Assembly: GCA_045605765.1 (NCBI GenBank)
Contig: JAZUQQ010000051.1
Span: 62,001 to 126,000, forward strand
Direction of reading: 5' to 3'
Length of the DNA: 64,000 nt
Source of the DNA: SIG672 sp045605765
GTDB taxonomy: Bacteria; Bacillota; Clostridia; Oscillospirales; CAG-272
Part shown: positions 40,619 through 48,890 of the stretch, piece by piece
How positions within the stretch are numbered: the stretch's first letter is position 1
Layout of the letters: every line of letters begins with the position of its first letter
Notes under the pieces: generated by a model
The model's database searches: none
What the model saw: only the letters and a program-made list of their open reading frames with translations
Told to the model about the DNA's origin: nothing
Position numbers and translations under genes: made by a program

Positions 40619-41296
40619 GTGAAAAACGAAAAAGCAAACCGAAAATCATATACCAAGATCGCTCTGACTCTGAGTATCTGCTTAATGATAGTATGGGCGA
40701 TCCTTGGCACGGGAACCTCGCTCGCGTGGTTTACAGACACAACACCCGTTCAAAAAAATATATTTTACGTGGGCGAACTTGACGTTGAGGTCTATTATCG
40801 CAATGAGGATAATAACTACGAAAAGGTCACTTCCGAAACCCCGCTTTTTGACGACGATGCGCTTTACGAGCCGGGATACATTCAGGTGGTATATTTAAAA
40901 ATTAAAAATGAAGGAGATATACCCTTCGATTACAAGATGGCAATAGGAGTTAGCGACTATACGCCTGCAATAAACGTGTTTGGACAGAGCTTCAACTTGC
41001 AGGACTATCTCAGATTCGGTCTTGTTATTGCCGACAGCGAAGCTGAGCTTGAAGAAATGGTCGCGGACAGAGAAAACGCAAAGACTAATTGGACGACCGA
41101 TATTGGACTCAGCACTTATACGACCAATATCGATACACTCGCCATCGGAGAGGCAAGATACGTCGCGCTTATCGTACGTATGCCCGAGGAGGTCGGAAAC
41201 ATTGCAAATCACAATGGAAAGGGTGCTCCCACGATAGAGCTTGGACTTATAGTCAAGGCTACTCAGAAGGGAACACCGATAAACGATCTGCCGTAA
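40619..41296 (+). CDS. TasA/camelysin-like protein
   Basis: 225 residues from a GTG start preceded by GGAGG at six bases. SipW-class signal peptide (KIALTLSICLMIVWAILG, TGTSLAWFTDTTPVQKN), jelly-roll with DVEVYYRNEDNNYEKV, EPGYIQVVYLKIKNEGDIPFDY and VALIVRMPEEVGNIANHNG. The last block closely resembles MPETVGNEANHDGE in the 585-residue protein, so the two share ancestry. It lies 25 bases downstream of the anchored protein. Confidence 0.85.
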   Translation: MKNEKANRKSYTKIALTLSICLMIVWAILGTGTSLAWFTDTTPVQKNIFYVGELDVEVYYRNEDNNYEKVTSETPLFDDDALYEPGYIQVVYLKIKNEGDIPFDYKMAIGVSDYTPAINVFGQSFNLQDYLRFGLVIADSEAELEEMVADRENAKTNWTTDIGLSTYTTNIDTLAIGEARYVALIVRMPEEVGNIANHNGKGAPTIELGLIVKATQKGTPINDLP

Positions 41297-41330
41297 CTTA
41301 GTTTTAGAAAAATCAAAAGGAGGAAAATAG

Positions 41331-41927
41331 ATGAAATCAATTCTGAACGCGTTTTTTAACGCTGAAAAAGAAGAAAAGATCAGCGATAAAGCACTTTTTT
41401 CGAGAATTGTCGTGTCAGTCGTTTTGATAGTTATCTGTCTTATTGCTATGAGTATATCGGCATACGCGTACTTTGCTTACAATGTTTCCTCCCAAAATAA
41501 CGTGATAAAATCGGCAAGCTACGATCTTGCAGTTACTCCGTCTGACAGCGTAGAGACCTCAGAGAATAAAACCTATGTGCTTGGAAACGATACCGAGGAT
41601 AAAGAACAAGAACACATCTTTTCGATATCGACGGAAGGAACGAATACCACTGCATCTGTTGGATACTGCAAGATGTTGATTTGGACATCGCCTGATGATC
41701 TTAATGAAAAAGGTGAGCTTGACACGGAAAAAGCTCGAGTTTTCTACACTAAACCGATATGGCTCGAAGAGGATATGGCAAACGATAAGCCTGATACCCG
41801 CACGCTAAAAATAAGCGTGCCCGCAGGTAAAATAGTATATGTCTCATTTGTTGCCGAGTGGGGAAGCTGCTCAAAGGAACCTATAATCTATGAGGAAGTC
41901 AATGGTATAAAAATTAATATCAGTTAA
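41331..41927 (+). CDS. TasA-like protein, last gene of operon
   Basis: 198 residues. A charged N-terminus of about 25 residues precedes the hydrophobic signal (FSRIVVSVVLIVICLIAMSI, SAYAYFAYNVSSQNNVIKSA), which ends like a SipW-class site with AYFAYN in place of AWFTD. The mature part (SYDLAVTPSDS..., KTYVLGNDTEDKEQEHIFSI, LKISVPAGKIVYVSFVAEW) is a short beta-sandwich. AAAGGAGG precedes ATG 41331. A terminator follows nine bases after the stop, ending the operon that begins at switch 2. Confidence 0.72.
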   Translation: MKSILNAFFNAEKEEKISDKALFSRIVVSVVLIVICLIAMSISAYAYFAYNVSSQNNVIKSASYDLAVTPSDSVETSENKTYVLGNDTEDKEQEHIFSISTEGTNTTASVGYCKMLIWTSPDDLNEKGELDTEKARVFYTKPIWLEEDMANDKPDTRTLKISVPAGKIVYVSFVAEWGSCSKEPIIYEEVNGIKINIS

Positions 41928-41935
41928 ATATAATA

Positions 41936-41962
41936 AAAGGAAGCTTCGGCTTCCTTTTTTCA
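41936..41962 (+). terminator. Terminator of the SipW/TasA operon
   Basis: AAAAGGAAGC and GCTTCCTTTT around a TTCG tetraloop, followed by T. Confidence 0.9.
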
Positions 41963-42104
41963 TTCTCTCAAATGAAGGATTTTTGCATATTATGTAACAA
42001 GCGGTCGATTTGTTTTTGACCGTCTTTTGCAGGGAAGCGTTTAAATTTACCCTGTGGTGGTAAAAATAATATCGGAACAAGAAAATATACGGAGAGTGAA
42101 TAGA

Positions 42105-42587
42105 GTGACAGTAAAACGCGGTGATATATATTACGCAGATCTCAGCCCTGTTATAGGCTCGGAGCAGGGAGGACTTCGTCCCGTGCTTATCATACAGAAC
42201 GATATAGGAAATAAATACAGTCCGACGGTTATAGCAGCGGCTATCACGAGCAGACTCGGGAAGAACCGCCTTCCGACTCATATAGATGTCTGCCGTCACG
42301 ATACGGGAGACTCGGAAAGCTATGGGCTTTCAAGAAATTCGGTCATACTGCTGGAACAGATACGAACGCTCGATAAGCGCCGTCTTAAAGAAAAAATGGG
42401 GCATCTGGACGATAAGGTTATGCGACAGGTAAACGATGCTATCAGCATCAGCTTCGGACTGTGTGAGGCTTCTGTGTCGATAGATAGTATGGAAGACGAG
42501 GAAATACCGAGCGCAATACCCGCCTCCGCATCGCTCGGAAGTGCATCCAATACAACTGAGAACGAGGAAAAACGGGGAAAACGATGA
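42105..42587 (+). CDS. MazF/PemK-family mRNA interferase (EndoA-like)
   Basis: 160-residue toxin-type endoribonuclease that cleaves mRNA at short motifs. The N-terminal 115 residues match EndoA: TVKRGDIYYADLSPVIGSEQ, GGLRPVLIIQND, NKYSPTVIAAAITS, LPTHIDV and SVILLEQIRTLDKRRL, with the conserved Arg and Thr of the active site present. A Ser/Glu-rich tail of about 45 residues is added at the C-terminus. GTG 42105 is chosen by homology; ACGGAGAG lies ten bases upstream. No MazE-like antitoxin is encoded in the 177 bases upstream, unlike the usual pair. Confidence 0.88.
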   Translation: MTVKRGDIYYADLSPVIGSEQGGLRPVLIIQNDIGNKYSPTVIAAAITSRLGKNRLPTHIDVCRHDTGDSESYGLSRNSVILLEQIRTLDKRRLKEKMGHLDDKVMRQVNDAISISFGLCEASVSIDSMEDEEIPSAIPASASLGSASNTTENEEKRGKR

Positions 42588-42598
42588 TAAAACCGTAC

Positions 42599-42638
42599 AT
42601 ACGGGAGAGCTAAAATCGGCTCTCCCGTATCGTATTTT
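42599..42638 (+). terminator. Terminator after mazF
   Basis: ATACGGGAGAGC and GCTCTCCCGTAT form a 12-bp stem; only four T follow at a distance, so efficiency is uncertain. Confidence 0.6.
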
Positions 42639-42679
42639 GACAAATATTTTAAATATAGTTAAAATATTATCAAAAGCAC

Positions 42680-42708
42680 TTGATTTTTGAGGAAAAAGAG
42701 TGTAGAAT
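42680..42708 (+). promoter_or_regulatory. Promoter of fructose-bisphosphate aldolase gene
   Basis: TTGATT, 17 bases, TAGAAT, 38 bases before ATG 42747. Confidence 0.65.
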
Positions 42709-42746
42709 ATAACAGTAAAATATTAAACTGTTAAGGAGAACACATA

Positions 42747-43706
42747 ATGGCACTTGTTACTACGACAGAAATGTTCAAAAAAGCGTATGCAGGCGGATAC
42801 GCAATAGGCGCATTCAACATCAACAATATGGAGATCATTCAGGCTATCGCAGAGGCGGCAGGCGAAACTAAATCTCCTGTTATCCTTCAGGTTTCGGCAG
42901 GCGCAAGAAAGTACGCTAAGCAGGCTTACCTTCTCGCTCTCGCAAAGGCCGCTATCGAGGATTCGGGTATCGACCTTGCTCTTCACCTCGACCACGGAGC
43001 AGATTTTGAGATCTGCAAGGCTTGTATCGACGGTGGATTTACCTCGGTTATGATCGACGGATCGCATCACTCGTTCGAGGAAAATATCGCAGTTACCAAA
43101 AAGGTAGTTGAATACGCTCACGCTCACGGTGTTGTCGTTGAGGGCGAGCTCGGAGTTCTCGCAGGCGTTGAGGACGACGTAGTAGCAGAACATTCTTCCT
43201 ATACCAAGCCCGAAGAGGTTGAAGAATTCGTAGGACGCACGGGTGTTGACTCTCTTGCTATCTCGATCGGAACCTCGCACGGTGCATATAAGTTTACCCC
43301 CGCACAGTGCACGAGAAATGAAGAAGGTATCCTCATTCCTCCTCCGCTTCGCTTCGACATTCTTGAAGAGGTAGAGAAGCGTCTTCCCGGATTCCCGATT
43401 GTTCTTCACGGTGCATCCTCGGTATCTCAGGCTCATGTCAAAGAGATCAACGCCCTCGGCGGACAGCTTCCCGATGCAGTAGGTATTCCCGAGGAGCAGC
43501 TTCGCAAGGCGGCTAAGATGGCAGTGTGTAAGATCAATATTGACTCGGACATCCGCCTCGCTCTTACCGCAGGTATCCGCAGAAAGTTTGCAGAGGATCC
43601 TTCGGCGTTTGACCCCCGTACTTATCTTTCGGTTGCAAGATCGGAAGTTAAGGAAATGGTCAAGCACAAGATCATCAATGTTCTCGGATCGCAGAACACT
43701 CTTTAA
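42747..43706 (+). CDS. fba: Class II fructose-bisphosphate aldolase
   Basis: Zinc-dependent aldolase of glycolysis, splitting fructose-1,6-bisphosphate. 319 residues. The N-terminal YAIGAFNINNMEIIQAI, the zinc-binding and catalytic LHLDHGADFE, EGELGVLAG with conserved acidic residues, SIGTSHGAY, and the phosphate-loop HGASSV are all present; KINIDSDIRLA near residue 260 is also conserved. The first codons and the AAGGAG site fix the start. Monocistronic, with promoter and terminator of its own. Tagatose-bisphosphate aldolases share the fold, but location gives no sign of that role. Confidence 0.93.
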   Translation: MALVTTTEMFKKAYAGGYAIGAFNINNMEIIQAIAEAAGETKSPVILQVSAGARKYAKQAYLLALAKAAIEDSGIDLALHLDHGADFEICKACIDGGFTSVMIDGSHHSFEENIAVTKKVVEYAHAHGVVVEGELGVLAGVEDDVVAEHSSYTKPEEVEEFVGRTGVDSLAISIGTSHGAYKFTPAQCTRNEEGILIPPPLRFDILEEVEKRLPGFPIVLHGASSVSQAHVKEINALGGQLPDAVGIPEEQLRKAAKMAVCKINIDSDIRLALTAGIRRKFAEDPSAFDPRTYLSVARSEVKEMVKHKIINVLGSQNTL

Positions 43707-43717
43707 TCAGACGACAA

Positions 43718-43744
43718 GGGAGGCTCTTTTGAGCCTCCCATTTT
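43718..43744 (+). terminator. Terminator of fba
   Basis: GGGAGGCTC and GAGCCTCCC around TTTT, followed by ATTTT. Confidence 0.85.
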
Positions 43745-43755
43745 GAAAGGATAAT

Positions 43756-44478
43756 ATGAAATATACTGTAAAATACCGTCTTACCGCTATGGACGTAGCT
43801 CCAAACGGTGCAGTCAGACCTGCCGCACTTCTGAGATACTTTCAAGAGGCTATAAATCTTCAAATGTACGATAATCCTCCGTCAACCGAGGGTCTTTTCG
43901 AAAACGGACAGGCGTTTATTCTCAGCAGAACGTCCATGGAGCTTTATATAGATCTTGCGGTCTATGACGAGATAGAGGTCGTAACCTGGGCAAATACGAG
44001 CAGAGGCGCGACCTTTGCCAGAAGCGCACAGATATTTAAAAATAGCGAGCTTGCTGTGGATATTACGACCACTTGGGCACTTGTTGATATGAACGAACGC
44101 CGTCTTGTAAGAGTAAAGGACGCAGTTCTCGGCATCGGAACTCTCGACGAGCTTCCCAAGCTCGGTCTGCCCGAGAAGGTCAGATTTCCCGAAGGAAATA
44201 CCAAAAAAGTTGGAGAAAAGATCGTTATTTACGGCGATATAGACCGCAATAATCATATGAATAATACGAGATATGTTGATATGATATGCGACTTCTTGCC
44301 TGACGTTGAAAACAGGAAGGTAAAGTCCTTTACTATAAACTACGTTACCGAGAGTAAGCTCGGAGAGAAGCTCGATATTTGGCATACAAGTGACGGAGAA
44401 AGCGACTATTTCTGCGCGGTTAAAGCAGACGGAACACACTCGGTCGATGTTGTTATGGAATTAGAGAAAATCAAGTAA
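43756..44478 (+). CDS. Acyl-ACP thioesterase (FatA/B-like)
   Basis: Releases fatty acids from acyl carrier protein. 240 residues forming two hot-dog domains (about 1-130 and 145-240). The N-terminal domain begins YRLTAMDVAPNGAVRPAALL, with ILSRTSMELYIDLAVYDEIE; the second contains DIDRNNHMNNTRYVDMICD with the catalytic-type Asn and His of bacterial FatA relatives. Length and order match the bacterial acyl-ACP thioesterase family. AAAGGA precedes ATG 43756. It sits between fba and a winged-helix regulator, 27 bases before the latter, so the two may be co-transcribed. Confidence 0.9.
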   Translation: MKYTVKYRLTAMDVAPNGAVRPAALLRYFQEAINLQMYDNPPSTEGLFENGQAFILSRTSMELYIDLAVYDEIEVVTWANTSRGATFARSAQIFKNSELAVDITTTWALVDMNERRLVRVKDAVLGIGTLDELPKLGLPEKVRFPEGNTKKVGEKIVIYGDIDRNNHMNNTRYVDMICDFLPDVENRKVKSFTINYVTESKLGEKLDIWHTSDGESDYFCAVKADGTHSVDVVMELEKIK

Positions 44479-44505
44479 GGTTTTTGGGAAAGAAAAGGGA
44501 GAAAA

Positions 44506-45048
44506 ATGCGGATAGTTTCGGGAGATGAGATGTTTTCTGCGGCAATAAAGCAGTATCTCGAGGATCTGAAAATAGAACAGGCAACGCTTGATAAATGCGT
44601 GATCGTTGATCTCGATTTTTCAAGCGATAATCCGAGGGAGCAGGCGGTGACCTTTTCGAGAGACGAGGACAGGGCTCCCGATCTCGTACGACCGTTTCTT
44701 ATGACCGATCTTGCGGAGCTCGTCCGCGAGCGCTTCTCCGGCGAGGGAGATAGCTCTGCCGAGATACGGAGCGGATCGGACGACCTGCGACTTGAAGGTG
44801 ACGGCGTTGCTTATCGCGGCAGCTTTACGCCTCTTACTCCAAAGGAAAGGGAAGTGCTCGGACTTCTTTTGTCAAGACGCGGTTGCGCTCTGTCAAGAGA
44901 AGAAATATTCAGACTTCTCTGGAAGGACGACGAAGCAGGCAGTAACGTCGTGGACGTTTATATAAGATACCTTCGTAAAAAGCTTGATTTTCGCTTCGGC
45001 GAGCGTATTATTTACACCAGACGCGGTTGTGGGTATTACATTAAATAA
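44506..45048 (+). CDS. OmpR-type winged-helix regulator, atypical N-terminus
   Basis: 180 residues. The C-terminal 75 (about 107-180) is a clear OmpR/PhoB effector: LTPKEREVLGLLLSRRGCALSREEIFR, VDVYIRYLRKKL and the wing RIIYTRRGCGYYIK (quoted in parts). The first 85 residues occupy the place of a receiver domain but are too short and lack its acidic pair, conserved Thr and Lys; only VIVDLDF recalls the phospho-Asp strand. It is thus probably a phosphorylation-independent regulator. No histidine kinase gene is adjacent. AAAAGGGAG precedes ATG 44506. Confidence 0.8.
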   Translation: MRIVSGDEMFSAAIKQYLEDLKIEQATLDKCVIVDLDFSSDNPREQAVTFSRDEDRAPDLVRPFLMTDLAELVRERFSGEGDSSAEIRSGSDDLRLEGDGVAYRGSFTPLTPKEREVLGLLLSRRGCALSREEIFRLLWKDDEAGSNVVDVYIRYLRKKLDFRFGERIIYTRRGCGYYIK

Positions 45049-45060
45049 TAATAAATAATA

Positions 45061-45092
45061 AAAAACGGAACACTTCGCGTGTTCCGTTTTTT
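45061..45092. terminator. Bidirectional terminator
   Basis: AAAAACGGAACAC and GTGTTCCGTTTTTT around TTCGC, between the regulator (+) and the YD-repeat lipoprotein (-). Confidence 0.9.
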
Positions 45093-45093
45093 G

Positions 45094-47382
45094 TCAGTTC
45101 GGAATGACGTTTCCGTCTTTATTGTAATAAGTTTCACTTATAATTTCATTATCTTCGGAATATACGGTCACGAGTATACTGCCGTCATCAAAATATTCGG
45201 TGCGCTTTGACACGAAGGTCCCGGAGTAACTGCTCGTATAGTACGAATACTCCCACAGGCAGGTGAGTACGCCGTTTTCGTATTTCTTTTCATTTAGAAA
45301 ATTGCCCTCGTCGTCGTATTCATTCTCGTATGTGACAGAAAATTCTACGTTTCCCTGAGCGTCGTAAACGACCTCGCTTATCGTTGCACCGTGCTCATCG
45401 TATTTGATGACCTCTTTTGACAGGTCATCGTGGTAGTACGTTCTTTGCGACTTATAAACGTCCTCGGGATCGTCCGTTTTGTATGAATACTCGGTCTGTG
45501 AGTAAAGTTTGCCGTCCTTATATTCTTTTTCAAGCATTACGTTGCCTTTGTCATCGAAGGTGTACTCGTAAGTATATTTGTCGCTTATATTTCCATCGGC
45601 ATCGTAATACGTATCGCTAAGTGTGTTGCCGTTACCGTCGTAAAGAGTTTCGTGTTTCGTGGAATCGGCAAAATAATACGTATCGGAAATGATGCCGCCG
45701 CGAGTATTGTAAACGACGATTCGGTGTGAGGAATCCTCGTAATATATAATGTGCTTATTAAAATATGTTTCGTCCGGATCGTCGGGATAGTAAGCGTATT
45801 CGTTTATATCGGTAAGTCTTCCGTTTTCATACTCATATCTTTTCAGCAGTTCGCCGTTATCGTCGTATTCATACTCGAAGGTGGAGCTATATGTCACGTT
45901 TCCTTGGGCATCGTATTCGGTCGCGCTTACGGTCTCTCGATTCTCATTGTAGATCTCAATGCGCTTTGTGGAGTCATCGTGGTAGTCGGTACGCTTTGAC
46001 TCATAGGTTTCGCTCGGGTTGCTTGCTTTGTAAGAATATTCGTACTCACGGCTCAACGTACCGTCAGTGTATTGCTTTTTCGAGAGCATATTGCCCTTGT
46101 CGTCAAAGGTGTACTCGTGATCGCACTCGTAATCTATTTCGCCGTCGTTATCGTAGTATATCTCCTTTTTAACGTGACCTTGTTCGTTATAGAAAGTAAC
46201 GTACTTGTATCCGTCTTTATCGTAATATACGTGTTTTGATCTGTAAATATAAGTGGGGTCGTCCGCACGGCAAGAATATTCGTACTCATATGTTAGGTCG
46301 CCGTTTACGAATTCTTTTTCGTTTAAGCAGTTGCCAAGATCATCGTATATATATTCAAACTCACTAAGACGTGTGACCTCGCCGCTTGCGTCGTATTGGG
46401 TAATGCTGACGAAGTCGTGGTTTTCGTTATATAAATAAATGTCTTTCTCGTCGCCGTAATATATGGTTTCTTTCGATCTGTAGGTGGCACTTTCCGCATA
46501 TTTGTACGTTGTGTAAGAGTATTCCGTTTCTTCGGTCAAAGACATATCCTCATACTCTTTTATAAGGACAATGTTTCCGTCCTTGTCGTAGGTGTACTCG
46601 TAGGTCAGCTCTTCAAGAATATCTCCGTTAGCATCATATGTGGTGCAAGCGGTTTCATTCTCATTTTCATCGAAGTACATCACTTCTTTGTCGCCGTCGG
46701 AGTAATAATAGGTATCGACTTTCTTTCTGCTTTCTCCGTCGGGGGTTGCCTCGTAGATAATATCTCTATATAAAAAACCGTCGTCGTAGGACTTTCTTTG
46801 AATACGAATACCGTTTTCGTCGTAAACGAACTCGCGCTCGGTGACGTCTATCTCGTTGCCGTTTTTATCGTAGTGGGTGCGTTTGGTGTAATCGCCGTGA
46901 TCGTTGTAAATATAAACATTGTACTCGCCGTCGGCGTCATACGTAGTTCTTTGAGATAAAATGTAGTCATCACTTGTGACCGAAGCGAATTTTCCTTCTT
47001 CTACAAGAACTTTATCGCGGTATATCCTGTAGCCTTTATACGCGGAGCCGTCCGTCTCAAACTCGGTCACCGTGCGGTAGACGATATTTGAGCCGTAGTA
47101 AGACGTGTAGGTCTTTTCGAATCCGAACTCATTGAATACGGTGATCCCAAGACTTTTTGGGGAGAAGGCTACAACCCTGGCACCGCAGACAGTACAGACG
47201 TGATCTTCGTCAAGCGTGTGCTCGCCGACGTTTAATCGTTCTGTGTTTTCAGTGCAGATGAGATAGTGTCCCTGAGTGTCCGCTACCCACTCGCAGTTTT
47301 CGTGTGTGTGTCCTTTTTTACACGCCGCGAGAACGACAAGGCAGAGCATAAGAGCAATTATAAATTTTAAGGTGTTTTTCAT
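45094..47382 (-). CDS. Giant YD-repeat lipoprotein
   Basis: 762-residue exported lipoprotein: lipobox LAAC (Cys21), one Cys/His unit (about 24-70; HTHENCEWVADTQGHYLIC, EDHVCTVCG) of the same kind as the surface proteins at 18757 and 22397, and then about 25-30 YD-type repeats of 20-24 residues with regular patterns such as YDEHGATISEVVYDAQGNV and EYEYDDNGELLKRYEYENG. The repeats are even longer-ranged than in the 513-residue lipoprotein, recurring in blocks of about 70-80 residues with YYHDDSTK/YYEDSSH cores. No enzymatic domain is attached. GGAGGAG precedes the ATG. Confidence 0.78.
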   Translation of the reverse strand: MKNTLKFIIALMLCLVVLAACKKGHTHENCEWVADTQGHYLICTENTERLNVGEHTLDEDHVCTVCGARVVAFSPKSLGITVFNEFGFEKTYTSYYGSNIVYRTVTEFETDGSAYKGYRIYRDKVLVEEGKFASVTSDDYILSQRTTYDADGEYNVYIYNDHGDYTKRTHYDKNGNEIDVTEREFVYDENGIRIQRKSYDDGFLYRDIIYEATPDGESRKKVDTYYYSDGDKEVMYFDENENETACTTYDANGDILEELTYEYTYDKDGNIVLIKEYEDMSLTEETEYSYTTYKYAESATYRSKETIYYGDEKDIYLYNENHDFVSITQYDASGEVTRLSEFEYIYDDLGNCLNEKEFVNGDLTYEYEYSCRADDPTYIYRSKHVYYDKDGYKYVTFYNEQGHVKKEIYYDNDGEIDYECDHEYTFDDKGNMLSKKQYTDGTLSREYEYSYKASNPSETYESKRTDYHDDSTKRIEIYNENRETVSATEYDAQGNVTYSSTFEYEYDDNGELLKRYEYENGRLTDINEYAYYPDDPDETYFNKHIIYYEDSSHRIVVYNTRGGIISDTYYFADSTKHETLYDGNGNTLSDTYYDADGNISDKYTYEYTFDDKGNVMLEKEYKDGKLYSQTEYSYKTDDPEDVYKSQRTYYHDDLSKEVIKYDEHGATISEVVYDAQGNVEFSVTYENEYDDEGNFLNEKKYENGVLTCLWEYSYYTSSYSGTFVSKRTEYFDDGSILVTVYSEDNEIISETYYNKDGNVIPN

Positions 47383-47427
47383 ATGATCTCCTCCGTATAT
47401 ATTTAAAAATGAAACGTCCTTTTTTAT

Positions 47428-47456
47428 ATTATAACAGAAAAATTATCAACGTTCAA
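47428..47456 (-). promoter_or_regulatory. Promoter of giant YD-repeat lipoprotein
   Basis: TTGAAC, 17 bases, TATAAT on the minus strand, 46 bases before the start codon. Confidence 0.75.
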
Positions 47457-47481
47457 TATTTGCACAAAATTTTAATAAAAG

Positions 47482-47522
47482 AAAAAAGTGCCTATTTCTC
47501 TGTTTTGCGAGTAAGGCACTTA
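47482..47522 (-). terminator. Terminator of mrp-dihydroorotase operon
   Basis: AAGTGCCT and its complement AAGGCACTT across a loop of about 17 bases; on the minus strand it is followed by TTTTTTCTTTT. Confidence 0.75.
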
Positions 47523-47532
47523 ATTTGTGACG

Positions 47533-48858
47533 TTATAACGTATAAACGTCGGGGTTTGAAATCAAAACTCCGTCGATTATAGAATAAGTAAGAGCACCTC
47601 TCAGACTTTCACCCAAAAACGCAGAATTTTTCGAGTTGCTCTTTAAGTTGTCCATCTGAAAGACCGTGCAGTCGTCAAGCGAGATGACGTTGAGATACGC
47701 TTGCTTACCAACCTTTATTTCGAAGCCGTAACCGATTATTTCTCTAACAGAGGTCGTGAACATCGAGATCAGTCTGAAAATGTCTATGCTTCTGTTCATA
47801 GCCAGATTTGAAAGTGCAACCGTAAATGCGCTTTGAAGTCCTATCATTCCGTCGAGAGCTTTGCACATATCCTGAGGCTTTTCCCACTCGCTCTTTGGCG
47901 AGTGGTCTGAGCATATGCAGTCGATCGTTTGGTCAACGATGGCGTCAATTATCGCGTTTCTGTCCTTTTCTGAGCGTAGAGGAGGATCGACCTTTGCCTT
48001 TGATCCGAGATAAAAGAGATCGTTTTCGATAAGAGAAAAATATTGTGGAGCGGTGTCGCAGGTGACACGTACTCCTGCCTTTTTAGCGTTTCGGATTATT
48101 TCCGCGCTCCTTGCGGTGCTTATGTGCGATATGTGCAGTCTGCAACCTGTTTCTGCGGCAAGAAGAACGTTTCTCGCTACCGAGATTTCCTCGGCGCAGG
48201 CGGGAATTCCTTCGAGTCCGCAGGCGCGGCTGATCTCTCCGTAGTTTATAACGCCGTTTCCGACGAGCGATTTTTCCTCACAGTGCATAACAATAAGAAT
48301 GTCTTTCTCTGCGCACAGCCGCATCGCGTGGAGCATAGTGGGTATGTCGGCACTGCCGTCATCATAAAAAGCAACCGCGCCGCGAGATTTTAAAGTGTCT
48401 AAATCGTTAATCTCGCTCGGAGACGCTCCAAGTGTGAGAGATACGGTCGGCAGAATTTTTACTCCGCCTGTGCGATGCTCGTTTTGATTTATATAATCAA
48501 TTATCATTTCCTCAGAGGCGGAAAGACCTGTCAGCGGCAAAGAAACTACTGCGCCAAATCCGCCCGCCGCCGCCGAAGCTCCGAGAGTCTCAAAGGACTC
48601 GCGATTTCGGTTCCCTGGCTCGCATATGTCGCACCGCATATCCACAAATGAAGGACAAACGATCTGTCCGTGAAGATTTACCGTTTGAAGCATAACGTCG
48701 GATCCAGACGGGAGCTCTATGTTTTCGCCGATGGCAATTATCTCACTGTTCCCATTCTTGCTTTTTTGGCGAATAAGAATGTCGGAGTCCTTGAAGGAAG
48801 CACTTTTCACATCAGCGATCCGTGCATTTTTAAGAAAAATATATCTTTTCACGCTCAA
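47533..48858 (-). CDS. Dihydroorotase homologue lacking HxH metal motif
   Basis: 441-residue amidohydrolase of the class I dihydroorotase type (pyrimidine synthesis: carbamoyl aspartate to dihydroorotate). Conserved remains include VDM...EPGNRNRESFETLGASAA, MHCEE, HISHISTARSAEII and the late Asp loop ICSDHSPKSEWEK. However the first metal-binding strand, DxHxHxREPG in active enzymes, reads DMRCDICEPG: both His and the substrate Arg are replaced. Catalysis by the usual two-metal mechanism is thus unlikely; it could be a non-catalytic partner of ATCase, as known pseudo-dihydroorotases are, or have another role. TTG start after AAAGGAG; in one operon with mrp. Confidence 0.82.
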   Translation of the reverse strand: MSVKRYIFLKNARIADVKSASFKDSDILIRQKSKNGNSEIIAIGENIELPSGSDVMLQTVNLHGQIVCPSFVDMRCDICEPGNRNRESFETLGASAAAGGFGAVVSLPLTGLSASEEMIIDYINQNEHRTGGVKILPTVSLTLGASPSEINDLDTLKSRGAVAFYDDGSADIPTMLHAMRLCAEKDILIVMHCEEKSLVGNGVINYGEISRACGLEGIPACAEEISVARNVLLAAETGCRLHISHISTARSAEIIRNAKKAGVRVTCDTAPQYFSLIENDLFYLGSKAKVDPPLRSEKDRNAIIDAIVDQTIDCICSDHSPKSEWEKPQDMCKALDGMIGLQSAFTVALSNLAMNRSIDIFRLISMFTTSVREIIGYGFEIKVGKQAYLNVISLDDCTVFQMDNLKSNSKNSAFLGESLRGALTYSIIDGVLISNPDVYTL

Positions 48859-48890
48859 AGACTCCTTTCGCTAATTCTTTTAAATCCGAA

